Below are positions 49,805 to 58,713 of a stretch of 64,000 bases of DNA, piece after piece. The notes under the pieces are model-generated. The model was not told the origin of the DNA and did not search any database. It saw only the letters and a program-made list of their open reading frames with translations. Numbering within the stretch: the stretch's first letter is position 1; each line of letters opens with the position of its first letter. The DNA is from Pseudooceanicola batsensis HTCC2597 (GTDB taxonomy: Bacteria > Pseudomonadota > Alphaproteobacteria > Rhodobacterales > Rhodobacteraceae): contig NZ_CH724131.1 of NCBI RefSeq assembly GCF_000152725.1, forward strand, positions 585,846 through 649,845, written 5' to 3'. The translations under genes and the position numbers were made by a program.

Positions 49805-51322
49805 ATGCGCCTGCGCCTGTCAGACCAGCCCCTGTTTCTCGTCCTGGTGGCCGCGGCCGCCGCCTCGATGTTCGCGCCGGCGCTCATGGCGCTATCGATC
49901 GAGGAGTTCCTGACCGCGCGCAGTTTCTTCTATGCCGGCATCATCGGCATCGTCGCGACCTGGATGATCGCCCTGGCGCGGGGCAATCGCAGCTGGACCG
50001 GCCGCAACGCCGATCTGGTGGGCATCCTGTCGCTGCTGGCGGCCTATATCCTGATCCCCGCCTATCTCGCCATTCCGTTCCACGAGAGCCTGCGCTCGAC
50101 CTCGTTCCTGAACGCCTATGTCGAGATGATCTCGGCGCTGACGACCACCGGCGCGCCGCTGTTCGAACCGGGACGGCTGAACCCCGCGCTGGAGTTGTGG
50201 CGCGCGCAGGTCGGCTGGATGGGTGGCCTGATGATCTGGGTCGCCGCCGCCGCCGTGCTCGCGCCGCTGAACCTGGGCGGGTTCGAGGTGACGCTGGCCG
50301 CCGCCCCCGGATCCTTCGAGGGCGAGACCGACCGCTTTCGCCGCGCAGACATCCTGCGGCGCGTCCTGCGGGGCACCGCGCAGCTGGGGCCCACCTACAT
50401 TTTCCTGACCGCCGTGCTCTGGGTGCTTCTGCTGGTCAACGGCGACGATGCCTTCGTCGCCCTCTGCCATGCCATGTCGACAATGGCCACCAGCGGCATC
50501 TCGCCGGTCGGGGGGCTTCCCGACGGCGCCAGCGGGATCCCCGGCGAGATGGTGATCTTCCTGTTCCTGATCTTCGCGCTCAGCCGGGTCAGCTTTTCCT
50601 CGGATACCTCGGTGTCGCGCTTCGGCCTCCACCTCGATCCCGAGCTGCGCATGGGCGCGCTGATCGTCGTCGGCGTGCCGGTCCTGCTGTTCCTGCGCCA
50701 CTGGATCGCGGCCTTCGAGGTGGACGAGGGCGAGAACCTGTGGCTGGGCCTGCGTGCGCTCTGGGGCGCGCTCTTCACCGTGATGAGCTTTCTCACCACC
50801 ACAGGGTTCGAAAGCGCGGAATGGGACACCGCCCGGAGCTGGTCCGGTCTGGGCACGCCCGGCATGATCCTGATGGGGCTGGCGATCATGGGCGGCGGCG
50901 TCGCGACCACGGCCGGCGGGGTCAAGCTGATGCGCGTCTTCGCGCTCTATCTCAACGGTCTGCAGGAGATGCAGAGGCTGGTCCACCCGAGCGCCGTCTC
51001 GGGCATCGGTGTCGTCGCCCGTCGGATCGGACGGCAGGGCGCCTATCATGCCTGGGTCTTCTTCATGCTCTTCGCCATGTCGCTGGCCGCTCTGATGATG
51101 CTGCTGGCGCTGTCCGGGCAGAACTTCGAAGACTCCACGGTCCTGGCGGTCTCGGCGCTGACCACCACCGGGCCGCTCCTGACGCTGGCCTCGGAAACCC
51201 CCATCGACCTGGCTGGGCTGGGGCTGGGGGGCAAGCTGGTCTTCGCGGGTGGAATGGTCCTCGGGCGGCTGGAACTTCTGGCGTTCATCGCCCTGCTCAA
51301 CCCGGATCTGTGGCGCGACTGA
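49805..51322 (+). CDS. trkH: Trk potassium uptake channel TrkH
   Basis: This 505-residue membrane protein is a K+-translocating subunit. The four selectivity-filter loops are visible as LTTTGAPLF, TMATSGISPV, LTTTGFESAE and LTTTGPL, each between hydrophobic helices (M1-P-M2 repeats). Length is usual (480-510). It works with TrkA, encoded four bases upstream. No terminator was found in the 139 bases before hfq. Confidence 0.95.
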   Translation: MRLRLSDQPLFLVLVAAAAASMFAPALMALSIEEFLTARSFFYAGIIGIVATWMIALARGNRSWTGRNADLVGILSLLAAYILIPAYLAIPFHESLRSTSFLNAYVEMISALTTTGAPLFEPGRLNPALELWRAQVGWMGGLMIWVAAAAVLAPLNLGGFEVTLAAAPGSFEGETDRFRRADILRRVLRGTAQLGPTYIFLTAVLWVLLLVNGDDAFVALCHAMSTMATSGISPVGGLPDGASGIPGEMVIFLFLIFALSRVSFSSDTSVSRFGLHLDPELRMGALIVVGVPVLLFLRHWIAAFEVDEGENLWLGLRALWGALFTVMSFLTTTGFESAEWDTARSWSGLGTPGMILMGLAIMGGGVATTAGGVKLMRVFALYLNGLQEMQRLVHPSAVSGIGVVARRIGRQGAYHAWVFFMLFAMSLAALMMLLALSGQNFEDSTVLAVSALTTTGPLLTLASETPIDLAGLGLGGKLVFAGGMVLGRLELLAFIALLNPDLWRD

Positions 51323-51461
51323 TAAAAATATCGGTCAGATTTCCGTATTGGAAAAATTGCACTGGAAAAGGGGGTCCCCAGCCGACATACTCGCAACCGC
51401 TAGAGGGTATGCCGCGGTGCGGTAAAGTGAACAGAGAAAAACAAGAACATAAGGCTCAAAA

Positions 51462-51701
51462 ATGGCTTCTGACAGACAGAACCTGCAGGACGCATTTCTC
51501 AATCATGTGCGCAAGACAAAGGTTCCCGTCACCATCTTCCTGATTAACGGTGTCAAACTCCAGGGCGTTATAACCTGGTTCGATAATTTCTGCGTATTGC
51601 TGCGACGCGACGGGCAGTCGCAGCTGGTCTACAAGCATGCGATCTCGACCATCATGCCGGCACAGCCGATCAGCCTCTACGAAGGCGAAGACAGCAATTG
51701 A
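51462..51701 (+). CDS. hfq: RNA chaperone Hfq
   Basis: This 79-residue Sm-like protein forms the hexamer that pairs small RNAs with mRNAs. The Sm1 motif [17 protein letters not shown] lies at about residues 21-37 and the Sm2 motif YKHAIST near 57, with Gln8 of the U-rich RNA pocket in NLQDAFL. The C-terminus is short, as usual for alphaproteobacteria. hflX follows in overlap. The 139-base upstream interval probably contains its promoter, but I could not assign boxes. Confidence 0.98.
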   Translation: MASDRQNLQDAFLNHVRKTKVPVTIFLINGVKLQGVITWFDNFCVLLRRDGQSQLVYKHAISTIMPAQPISLYEGEDSN

Positions 51702-52972
51702 TACCCCGTGACAGGCCCGATACCCGGGCCTGGGTCCTGCACCCGGACCTTCTGGGCGAGGATCGCCGCCACGCGGCGGAATTCGCCCTGGAAGAGGCTG
51801 TTTCCCTGGCGCGTGCGCTGCCGGGGCTCGAGGTCGTGGGCTCGTCCATCGTGCGCCTCGCCAATCCGACGCCGGCGACGCTCTTCGGTTCGGGCAAGGT
51901 CGCCGAGCTGAGTGCCTTCTTCGCCGACAACAAGGTCGAGCTCGTGCTGGTCGATGGCCCGGTCACGCCGGTGCAGCAGCGCAATCTGGAAAAGGCATGG
52001 GGGGGCAAGCTGCTCGACCGGACGGGGCTGATCCTCGAGATCTTCTCGGACCGGGCGCGCACGCGGGAAGGTGTCCTGCAGGTCGAGATGGCCGCGCTGG
52101 CCTATCAGCGCACCCGGCTGGTCCGGGCCTGGACGCACCTGGAACGGCAGCGGGGCGGATTGGGCTTTGTGGGCGGCCCCGGCGAGACGCAGATCGAGGC
52201 GGACCGCCGCGCCATCGACGAACAGCTCACCCGGCTGCGCCGCCAGCTGGAGAAGGTGGTGAGGACGCGCGAGCTTCACCGCGCCGCGCGGGCGCGCGTA
52301 CCGTTCCCGATCGTCGCGCTCGTGGGCTATACCAACGCCGGAAAATCCACCCTTTTCAACCGGCTGACCGGTGCCGAGGTGCTGGCCAAGGACATGCTGT
52401 TCGCGACGCTGGACCCGACCATGCGCCGCGTCCGCCTGCCCAACAACGGCCCCGAGGTGATCCTGTCGGACACCGTGGGTTTCATCTCGGATCTGCCGAC
52501 GCAACTCGTCGCCGCCTTCCGCGCCACGCTGGAAGAGGTGCTCGAGGCCGATCTGATCCTGCACATCCGCGACATAAGCCACCCCGAGGCCGAAGAGCAG
52601 AAGGCCGATGTCGAGGACATCCTGAGCGATCTCGGCCTGCCCGAGGAGGTTCCGGTGCTGGAGGTCTGGAACAAGGTCGATCGCCTGCCGCCCGAGGACG
52701 CCGGCGCCCTGGCGCGCCGTGCCGAACGCGACGGGACCTTCGTGATCTCGGCGGTGACGGGGGCGGGCCTCGATCCGCTGCTCGACGCGGTGGAACGCAC
52801 GCTCGACCAGGGGAGCGTGACCGAAGAGCTGACCCTCGGCTTCGACGAGGGCCGCCGCCGCGCCTGGCTCTATGAACAGGGCCTCGTGGTCGAGGAGACC
52901 CAGGGCGAGGAGGGGCATCGCATCACCGTCCGCTGGTCGCCCCGCCAGTCGGCCCGCTTCCGTTCGCTCTAG
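51698..52972 (+). CDS. hflX: Ribosome-associated GTPase HflX
   Basis: This 424-residue GTPase rescues or splits stalled ribosomes. It has the N-terminal HflX domain ([30 protein letters not shown]), the Gly-rich linker [13 protein letters not shown], and the G domain with GYTNAGKST (G1), DTVGFI (G3) and NKVD (G4). The only start that avoids losing the conserved N-terminus is a TTG at 51698 that overlaps the hfq stop, giving weak coupled initiation. Its stop shares CTAG with the convergent aldo/keto reductase gene. Confidence 0.95.
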   Translation: MIPRDRPDTRAWVLHPDLLGEDRRHAAEFALEEAVSLARALPGLEVVGSSIVRLANPTPATLFGSGKVAELSAFFADNKVELVLVDGPVTPVQQRNLEKAWGGKLLDRTGLILEIFSDRARTREGVLQVEMAALAYQRTRLVRAWTHLERQRGGLGFVGGPGETQIEADRRAIDEQLTRLRRQLEKVVRTRELHRAARARVPFPIVALVGYTNAGKSTLFNRLTGAEVLAKDMLFATLDPTMRRVRLPNNGPEVILSDTVGFISDLPTQLVAAFRATLEEVLEADLILHIRDISHPEAEEQKADVEDILSDLGLPEEVPVLEVWNKVDRLPPEDAGALARRAERDGTFVISAVTGAGLDPLLDAVERTLDQGSVTEELTLGFDEGRRRAWLYEQGLVVEETQGEEGHRITVRWSPRQSARFRSL

Positions 52973-53904
52973 CTGCCCGCCGCGTCCAGCCGCCGCATCT
53001 GATCGGCATTGAGCTCGACCGTGGTCGCCGCCACCAGACTGTCGAGTTGCCGGTCCGAGGTGGCCGAGGCGATCGGCGCGGTCACGCCCGGCTTGGCCAT
53101 CAGCCAGGCCAGCGCGATCTCGGCATGGGCGGCGCCGGTCTCCTCGGCGACCTCGTCCATGGCCGCGAGGATCGCCTTGCCCCTGTCGTTCATGTACTTG
53201 CCGATGCTGCGTTCGCCGCGCGGGCCGGTGAGGTCGGCCTCGGTCCGGTACTTGCCCGTCAGGAACCCGGCCGCGAGCGAGAAATAGGGAATCACGCCGA
53301 TGTCGTTCTCGATGCAGAACCGCGCCAGCGGGCCTTCGAACCGATCGCGGGCATAGAGGTTGTATTCCGGCTGCTGCGCGCCGTATTTCACCGGCCCCGC
53401 GGTCTCGGCGGCCTGCATCAGCCCGGCGTCGAAGTTCGAGGCGCCGATGGCGCGCACCTTGCCGGCGCTGATCAGCTTGTCATAGGCGGCCAGCGTCTCG
53501 TCCTGCGGCGTGTCTGGGTCCGGCCGGTGCGAGAAGTAGAGGTCGATCCGGTCGGTCCGCAGACGCTTGAGCGAGGCCTCGACCTCCTGTTCGATCCACC
53601 TCGCCGACAGGCCGCCGCCCTCGGGCATGGGGCCGCCGACCTTGGTAATGAGTATGATCCGGTCGCGGTTGGCGGGATTCGCGGCCAGCCAGTTGCCGAT
53701 GATCGTCTCGCTCTCGCCGCCGGAATGGCCTTCGACCCACCTGTTGTAGACATCCGCCGTGTCGATCGTGTCGATCCCCAGATCGACCATACGGTCCAGC
53801 ATCCGGTGCGATGCGGCCTCGTCCAGCGTCCAGCCAAAGACGTTGCCGCCGAAGACGACGGGCGAGATCATCAGGCCCGAACGGCCCAGTCTGACGGATT
53901 GCAT
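52969..53904 (-). CDS. Aldo/keto reductase
   Basis: This 311-residue protein is a (beta/alpha)8 NAD(P)H-dependent oxidoreductase of the aldo/keto reductase superfamily. It starts SVRLGRSGLMISPVVFGG, has DTADVYNRWVEGHSE-like residues with the catalytic Asp and Tyr near 50-55, and IDLYFSHRPDPDTP near 120 with the catalytic His. The subgroup resembles the YajO/potassium-channel-beta-like class; substrate unknown. Next upstream on the same strand is none; downstream it meets hflX at a shared CTAG. Confidence 0.9.
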   Translation of the reverse strand: MQSVRLGRSGLMISPVVFGGNVFGWTLDEAASHRMLDRMVDLGIDTIDTADVYNRWVEGHSGGESETIIGNWLAANPANRDRIILITKVGGPMPEGGGLSARWIEQEVEASLKRLRTDRIDLYFSHRPDPDTPQDETLAAYDKLISAGKVRAIGASNFDAGLMQAAETAGPVKYGAQQPEYNLYARDRFEGPLARFCIENDIGVIPYFSLAAGFLTGKYRTEADLTGPRGERSIGKYMNDRGKAILAAMDEVAEETGAAHAEIALAWLMAKPGVTAPIASATSDRQLDSLVAATTVELNADQMRRLDAAGS

Positions 53905-53925
53905 GGTATCCTCCCTCGAAACGGT

Positions 53926-56394
53926 TCACTGCGCCGGGCGCAGCACGGTGATCCCTTCGTTCGCGGCGCGCGCCAGTTCCGCATCCAGCGACATCGGAAC
54001 GTATTCGCCCCGCCGCCAGAGCTGTGCCAGATCATCGTAGTGCTGCGACAGGAAATGTCCCGACTGCCCGGTCGAGGTCACGAAGACCGAGGAGTTCGGA
54101 TCGGCGAAATCGTAGACCCCGCGATAGCCGGCGCCATGCACGTTCAGGAACGGGTCGGGCAGGCTGCCCTTGGTCCGCCCCCGCAGCAGCGTGTTGTCGC
54201 CGCCGCTGGTCGACTGCCGGATGTTCACGAAATGCCGCAGCAGCGGAACCTCGCCCAGGATCTGGTGATCGTGGGTGGCCTGGTGCGCATCGCCCCATCT
54301 GAGGCTTTCCAGGGCGGTTCCGTATGTCTCGCCGATCCAGATCAGCGCGTCGTCCAGTGCCATGCGGGCGATGTCGGAACAGGTTTCCACCGGGCTCGAC
54401 TGGCGGATGTCGCACCAGGCGCCGGCGCCGTCGATGTCACGGAACACCCGTTCTATGAAGACCGGCTCCACATGCTCGAACTCGGCCGCGAGCGGTCCGA
54501 GGTCGTCCTGGATCAGCCGCATCTGCAGCGCCCGCAGCCAGGCCGAGTAGATCAGCGGCTCGGGGAGGTGTTCGTTCATCTCCCCGTTCCACTCGGCCAG
54601 CAGCTCCAGCGCGCGTTGCCGCAGCCGCTGGGGCGTGCCGTCCGGCGCGGCCTCGCCGGTGAACCACAGGTCGCGCCCGATGAGCGGCAGCAGCGAGCGC
54701 GCGGTGAAGCTGACGGTGTCGAGCTGCGCCTCGATGAAACTGTCGCGCGTGTGGACCTGCCGCGACTGCATCAGCCGCCGCCAGCGATGCACCCGCTGCG
54801 TGTCGCCCCAGAGATAGCTGACGTGCTGCGGAAACGGGCGATCCACCACCTTGTTGTTGGTGTTGCCCAGGATGCCGCCCTGCGGGGCGCGGAATTCAGG
54901 GTTGTCGGCATAGGGCAGATAGCCCTGCCAGCGGTTTTCCTGCAGCCAACCCTGCGTCGGCAGACGCCCTTGCGACCGGTGCTCCGGGTCGCGGGCGGGC
55001 ATCCGGCCGACGGTCTTCATCGCGATCGTCTCGCGGTCGGCAAGGGTGATGTTCTGGCTGGGGGCCGAGAAGTCCTCGAGGATCGCGATCGCTTCGTCCA
55101 CGCTGCCCGCCGACATCAGGCGGATGCCGGCGCCGATGGTCCGGTCGTCGGCCTCGAGCGCGGTCCAGGACAGGGTGGCGACGTGGTTCGGCGGCGTCAC
55201 CGTTTCGAGATCGTAGTTCTGGCCCGATAGCACCGGCCCGTTGTCCGTCCAGCGCAGCGTGATGGTCACCGGCTCGGCATCCTTCACCCGGATGATCGAT
55301 CCGCGCTTCTCGAATTCCTTGAACCCGTCGGGCGTGCGGTATTCCTGCGTGTTCTCGGGATTGAGCTGTTCGATATGCACGTCCTGATCGTCCAGGTAGG
55401 ACGAGGTCAGCCCCCAGCCCAGCCGTTCCGAGCGTCCGGTCAGCACCGAGGGGATCCCCGGGATCGTGCCGCCGATCACGCCGCCCGAGGTCAGCTCGAG
55501 CCGGGCGAGATACCAGATCGCCGGCGCGGAAAAGCCCAGATGCGGATCGTTGGCCAGCAGCGTGCCCCCGGCGGCCGAGCGCGAGGGCGCCGCGGCATAG
55601 GCGTTGGAGGCCCCGGCCAGGGCCGTGGCGCGGACGGGCGAGAGCGGATGGTCCGGCAGGCCGCGCCCTTTCGCATAGCGCGGCAGGCCGGGAAAGAGGG
55701 CCGAGTATTCGGGCAGGGCGGCGATCCCCTGGCCGGGCGCATCGGGCATGATGTCCGACAGTCGGTCCGGGTCGGGCAGGGCGAGCGAGGTCCGGGCGCG
55801 CATCACCTCGTTCGGCAGGTGTCCGGACAGTTGCAGCGCCATCAGCTTGACCATCGCCACGCTGTCGGCCGGCGTCCAGGGCGCGACCGGCGCGTTGAAG
55901 ATGAATAGCTCGGGCGCCCCGCGGCCGAGTGCCGAGGTGTTGATTTCGTCCAGCCGCGCGTTCACCCCGGCCGCATAGGCCCGCAGCTTCGACATCGTCT
56001 CGGCATCCTGCACCTCGACCGCCTCGCGCGCCACGCCGTAGAGGTCGAACCGGCGCAGCAGCTTGTCGATGTCGAGCGTCCGTGCCCCGAAGACCTCGGA
56101 CAGGCGGCCCTGCACCGTCCACCGCATGGTCAGCATCTGCCACAGGCGGTCCTGCGCATGGGCATAGCCCAGCCCGTACAGCACGTCCTCGTCCCGGTCG
56201 CCGAAGATGTGCGGCACGTTGGCGCTGTCGCGCACGATCTCGACCGGGGCGGAAATGCCTTGCACGATCAGCGTCTTGTCGTAATCGGGCAGGGATCGCG
56301 AGGCGAACCAGTAGACCAGGACGGTGACCGCCACGATCAGAACGACAAGACCCGTGGCGATCCGGAACAGCCACAGAAACACCTTGCCCAACAT
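53926..56394 (-). CDS. Penicillin acylase family protein (Ntn-hydrolase)
   Basis: This 822-residue protein has an N-terminal membrane anchor or signal (residues 5-30), an alpha-subunit-like region, and the new N-terminal serine after self-cleavage at about Ser263 in LAGASNAYAAAPS. The block GGTLLANDPHLGFSAPAIWY and the later GNTNNKVVDRPFP fit the family. Members hydrolyse penicillins, acyl-homoserine lactones or other N-acyl compounds; the substrate here is unknown. ATG 56394 has an AGAGG site seven bases upstream and is preferred to GTG 56430. It is divergent from the beta-hydroxyacid dehydrogenase gene. Confidence 0.9.
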   Translation of the reverse strand: MLGKVFLWLFRIATGLVVLIVAVTVLVYWFASRSLPDYDKTLIVQGISAPVEIVRDSANVPHIFGDRDEDVLYGLGYAHAQDRLWQMLTMRWTVQGRLSEVFGARTLDIDKLLRRFDLYGVAREAVEVQDAETMSKLRAYAAGVNARLDEINTSALGRGAPELFIFNAPVAPWTPADSVAMVKLMALQLSGHLPNEVMRARTSLALPDPDRLSDIMPDAPGQGIAALPEYSALFPGLPRYAKGRGLPDHPLSPVRATALAGASNAYAAAPSRSAAGGTLLANDPHLGFSAPAIWYLARLELTSGGVIGGTIPGIPSVLTGRSERLGWGLTSSYLDDQDVHIEQLNPENTQEYRTPDGFKEFEKRGSIIRVKDAEPVTITLRWTDNGPVLSGQNYDLETVTPPNHVATLSWTALEADDRTIGAGIRLMSAGSVDEAIAILEDFSAPSQNITLADRETIAMKTVGRMPARDPEHRSQGRLPTQGWLQENRWQGYLPYADNPEFRAPQGGILGNTNNKVVDRPFPQHVSYLWGDTQRVHRWRRLMQSRQVHTRDSFIEAQLDTVSFTARSLLPLIGRDLWFTGEAAPDGTPQRLRQRALELLAEWNGEMNEHLPEPLIYSAWLRALQMRLIQDDLGPLAAEFEHVEPVFIERVFRDIDGAGAWCDIRQSSPVETCSDIARMALDDALIWIGETYGTALESLRWGDAHQATHDHQILGEVPLLRHFVNIRQSTSGGDNTLLRGRTKGSLPDPFLNVHGAGYRGVYDFADPNSSVFVTSTGQSGHFLSQHYDDLAQLWRRGEYVPMSLDAELARAANEGITVLRPAQ

Positions 56395-56465
56395 GCCTGA
56401 CCTCTTGTCTTTGATACGGCTGCCCGCCACAACCTATAGGGCAAGCCGGAAGAGGGGAAAAGACC

Positions 56466-57338
56466 ATGGCAGACGTTGCATTTCTGGGCCTGGGCGTGAT
56501 GGGCTATCCGATGGCCGGACACCTCCGGGCGGCCGGCCATTCGGTGCGGGTCTACAACCGCACGGCCGCCAAGGCCGAGGCCTGGGTCGAAGAGCATGGC
56601 GGCACTTCGGCCGCGACCCCGCGCGAGGCGGCGAAAGGTGCCGAATTCGTGATGACCTGCGTCGGCAACGACGACGACCTGCGCGCGGTCTGCACCGGCG
56701 CCGACGGTGCCTTCGCCGGCATGGAGGAGGGCGCGGTCCTGGTCGATCACACCACCGTCTCGGCCATGGTCACCCGCGATCTTGCCGCCATCGCCGCCGA
56801 ACGCGGCCTCGGCTTTGTCGACGCCCCGATCTCGGGCGGGCAGGCGGGGGCCGAGAACGGGCAGCTCTCGGTCATGTGCGGCGGCGAGGAGGGCGCATTC
56901 GCCCGCGCCGAGCCGATCATCGGCGCCTATTCCAAGATCTGCCGCCGCCTGGGAGAGACGGGCGCGGGCCAGATCACCAAGATGTGCAACCAGATCGCCA
57001 TCGCCGGCCTGGTCCAGGGCCTCTCCGAGGCGCTGCATTTCGCCCAGAAGAGCGGCATGGACGGCGAGAAGGTGGTCGAGGTGATCTCGCAGGGGGCCGC
57101 CGGCTCGTGGCAGATGGTCAACCGCCACAAGACCATGCTGGCGGACGAGTACGACCACGGCTTCGCGGTGGACTGGATGCGCAAGGACCTTGGCATCTGC
57201 CTCGACACCGCCGACGAGATCGGCGCCTCGCTCCCCGTCACAGCGCTGGTCGATCAGTTCTACAAGGACGTTCAGCGCATGGGCGGCGGCCGATGGGACA
57301 CGTCGTCTCTGCTGAAACGCCTGACACGGGACCAATGA
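56466..57338 (+). CDS. Beta-hydroxyacid dehydrogenase (3-hydroxyisobutyrate dehydrogenase / GlxR family)
   Basis: This 290-residue protein has the Rossmann motif FLGLGVMGYPMAGHL at residue 6, the substrate motif DAPISGGQAGAENGQL near 119 and the catalytic-lysine region GAGQITKMCNQIAIAG near 168. These mark the family that includes 3-hydroxyisobutyrate dehydrogenase and tartronate semialdehyde reductase. The neighbours do not settle the substrate. It is divergent from the penicillin acylase gene. Confidence 0.92.
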   Translation: MADVAFLGLGVMGYPMAGHLRAAGHSVRVYNRTAAKAEAWVEEHGGTSAATPREAAKGAEFVMTCVGNDDDLRAVCTGADGAFAGMEEGAVLVDHTTVSAMVTRDLAAIAAERGLGFVDAPISGGQAGAENGQLSVMCGGEEGAFARAEPIIGAYSKICRRLGETGAGQITKMCNQIAIAGLVQGLSEALHFAQKSGMDGEKVVEVISQGAAGSWQMVNRHKTMLADEYDHGFAVDWMRKDLGICLDTADEIGASLPVTALVDQFYKDVQRMGGGRWDTSSLLKRLTRDQ

Positions 57339-57574
57339 GGCGCCCCTGCGCGGCAGGTGCAGGGTCACGGGCCGGCGGTGTCTCTCGGGAAAGCGGCGGC
57401 TCGGAGTATGCGGTTTCGACCAAGGTTCCGCGCCAGAGGACCTCGCCGGCACGCATCTCGTCGAAGATGGCCGCACCTGGCGCTCGCCTACCTTCCCGTT
57501 TGGCAGGCGCCTCCCCGGGGACAGCGCGTGCAACGGCGTGATCTCCGTGGTCATTCAGTAGCTTGCTGGAATTT
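57339..57574. other. Intergenic stretch between the dehydrogenase gene and tRNA-Asn
   Basis: I see no supported gene in these 236 bases. A minus-strand frame across 57340-57520 reads protein-like in places but has a weaker G+C third-position bias than real genes here and no ribosome site. There is no recognisable attachment-site duplication of the tRNA 3' end. Confidence 0.5.
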
Positions 57575-57649
57575 TGGCTCCGGCGGTAGGGATCGAACCT
57601 ACGACCAATTGATTAACAGTCAACTGCTCTACCGCTGAGCTACGCCGGA
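57575..57649 (-). tRNA. tRNA-Asn (anticodon GUU)
   Basis: The minus strand folds as a full 75-base tRNA with acceptor stem TCCGGCG/CGCCGGA, the D-arm GCTCAGCGGTAGAGC, anticodon loop CTGTTAA (GUU), T-arm GGTTCGATCC, discriminator G and an encoded CCA end. Confidence 0.97.
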
Positions 57650-57660
57650 ACACGAAGCGG

Positions 57661-57689
57661 CGTATAGCAACACCGATTCCACGCGTCCA
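57661..57689 (-). promoter_or_regulatory. Candidate tRNA-Asn promoter
   Basis: On the minus strand TGGACG (57684-57689) and TATACG (57661-57666) are separated by 17 bases, both matching consensus at four of six positions, with a predicted start about five bases before the mature tRNA 5' end. Confidence 0.5.
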
Positions 57690-57711
57690 GAGGGAAGTCG
57701 ACATAACTCCG

Positions 57712-58662
57712 TTATTTTCCCGTCTGGCCCCCGACCGGCCGGAAGACGGCGTCCGCGGCCAGATCGCCCTCGGGGATGACGAGCTTTTTTGACGCAAGGT
57801 CAATGAGATGCGCCAGGACGTTGCGTTCCGCGGCCGGCAGCAGATGTGCCGCGATGTCGGTGTAGACACGCCGCGCGATCAGCTGCGCGTCGGCCGGGCC
57901 TTCGGCCAGGGCGCGAAGAATCCCCTCCTCCCGCGTGCGACGGTGCGCGACGAGCCAGTCGAGACGGTCGTGGGGGGCGGTCAGCTCCGGCCCGTGGCCG
58001 GGATAGTACACGCGCGCCGGACGCTCGCGCAGCAGGGCGCAGCTCTCCATGAACTGCGTCAGGTCGCCGTCGGGGGGCGAGACGATCGAGGTCGACCAGG
58101 CCATCACGTGGTCGCCGCAGAACACGGTGCCGAAGGATTCGCCCTCGAAGGCCAGGTCAAAGCTCATGTGATTGCACTGGTGGCCCGGCGTCCAGAGCGC
58201 CCGGATGCGCCAGCCGTCGCCCTCGACGATCTCGTCATGCGCCAGGCGCCGGTCCGGGGCGAAATCGGCATCCACGCCTTCGCCGCCGCCGAGACCGCCC
58301 TGCGCGGCGAGCCGGCGCATGACCTCGGACCGACCGGTCTCGGCGTCGCCATGGGCCAGGACCGGGGCGCCGGTCGAGCGGGCGAGGTAGCGCGCCAGGG
58401 GCGCGTGATCCGCATGGGCATGGGTGACGAAGATATGGGTGATCCGCTCTCCCGGTGCGAGGGCAGCCTCGATCGCCGCCTGGTGATGCACGTCGAGAGG
58501 GCCGGGGTCGATCACCGCGATGCCCGAGCCCTTGCCGACGAGGTAGGTGTTCGTCCCCCTGAAGGTGAAGGCCGAGGGATTGTCGCAGAGGATGCGTCGA
58601 ATCCCCGGTGCGATCTCCTCGGGCTGGCCGGGCAAGGGGGCGAAGTCATCGGGGTGGCGCAT
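57712..58662 (-). CDS. Metallo-beta-lactamase-fold hydrolase (LACTB2-like)
   Basis: This 316-residue protein has the zinc motif THAHADH near residue 80, then TPGHQCNHMSF near 160, CGDHVM and YYPGHGP, with a C-terminal winged-helix-like extension (RRTREEGILRAL onward) typical of LACTB2-type proteins, some of which are nucleases. Substrate is not known. I chose ATG 58662 over a TTG 27 bases further out. It is divergent from the EnvZ-like kinase gene. Confidence 0.87.
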   Translation of the reverse strand: MRHPDDFAPLPGQPEEIAPGIRRILCDNPSAFTFRGTNTYLVGKGSGIAVIDPGPLDVHHQAAIEAALAPGERITHIFVTHAHADHAPLARYLARSTGAPVLAHGDAETGRSEVMRRLAAQGGLGGGEGVDADFAPDRRLAHDEIVEGDGWRIRALWTPGHQCNHMSFDLAFEGESFGTVFCGDHVMAWSTSIVSPPDGDLTQFMESCALLRERPARVYYPGHGPELTAPHDRLDWLVAHRRTREEGILRALAEGPADAQLIARRVYTDIAAHLLPAAERNVLAHLIDLASKKLVIPEGDLAADAVFRPVGGQTGK

Positions 58663-58713
58663 GGGCGTGTCCTGTGTTTCTGTCGCCAAAGGACGACGAG
58701 AGGTACCCTATCC

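Noticed and set aside
57238-57554. Minus-strand frames after the dehydrogenase gene that look partly protein-like
   Set aside because: Third-position G+C is lower than in neighbouring genes and the frames run into the antisense of the dehydrogenase; at most a decayed remnant.
57575-57649. An integrated element at tRNA-Asn
   Set aside because: No integrase gene and no duplicated tRNA 3' end were found on either side.
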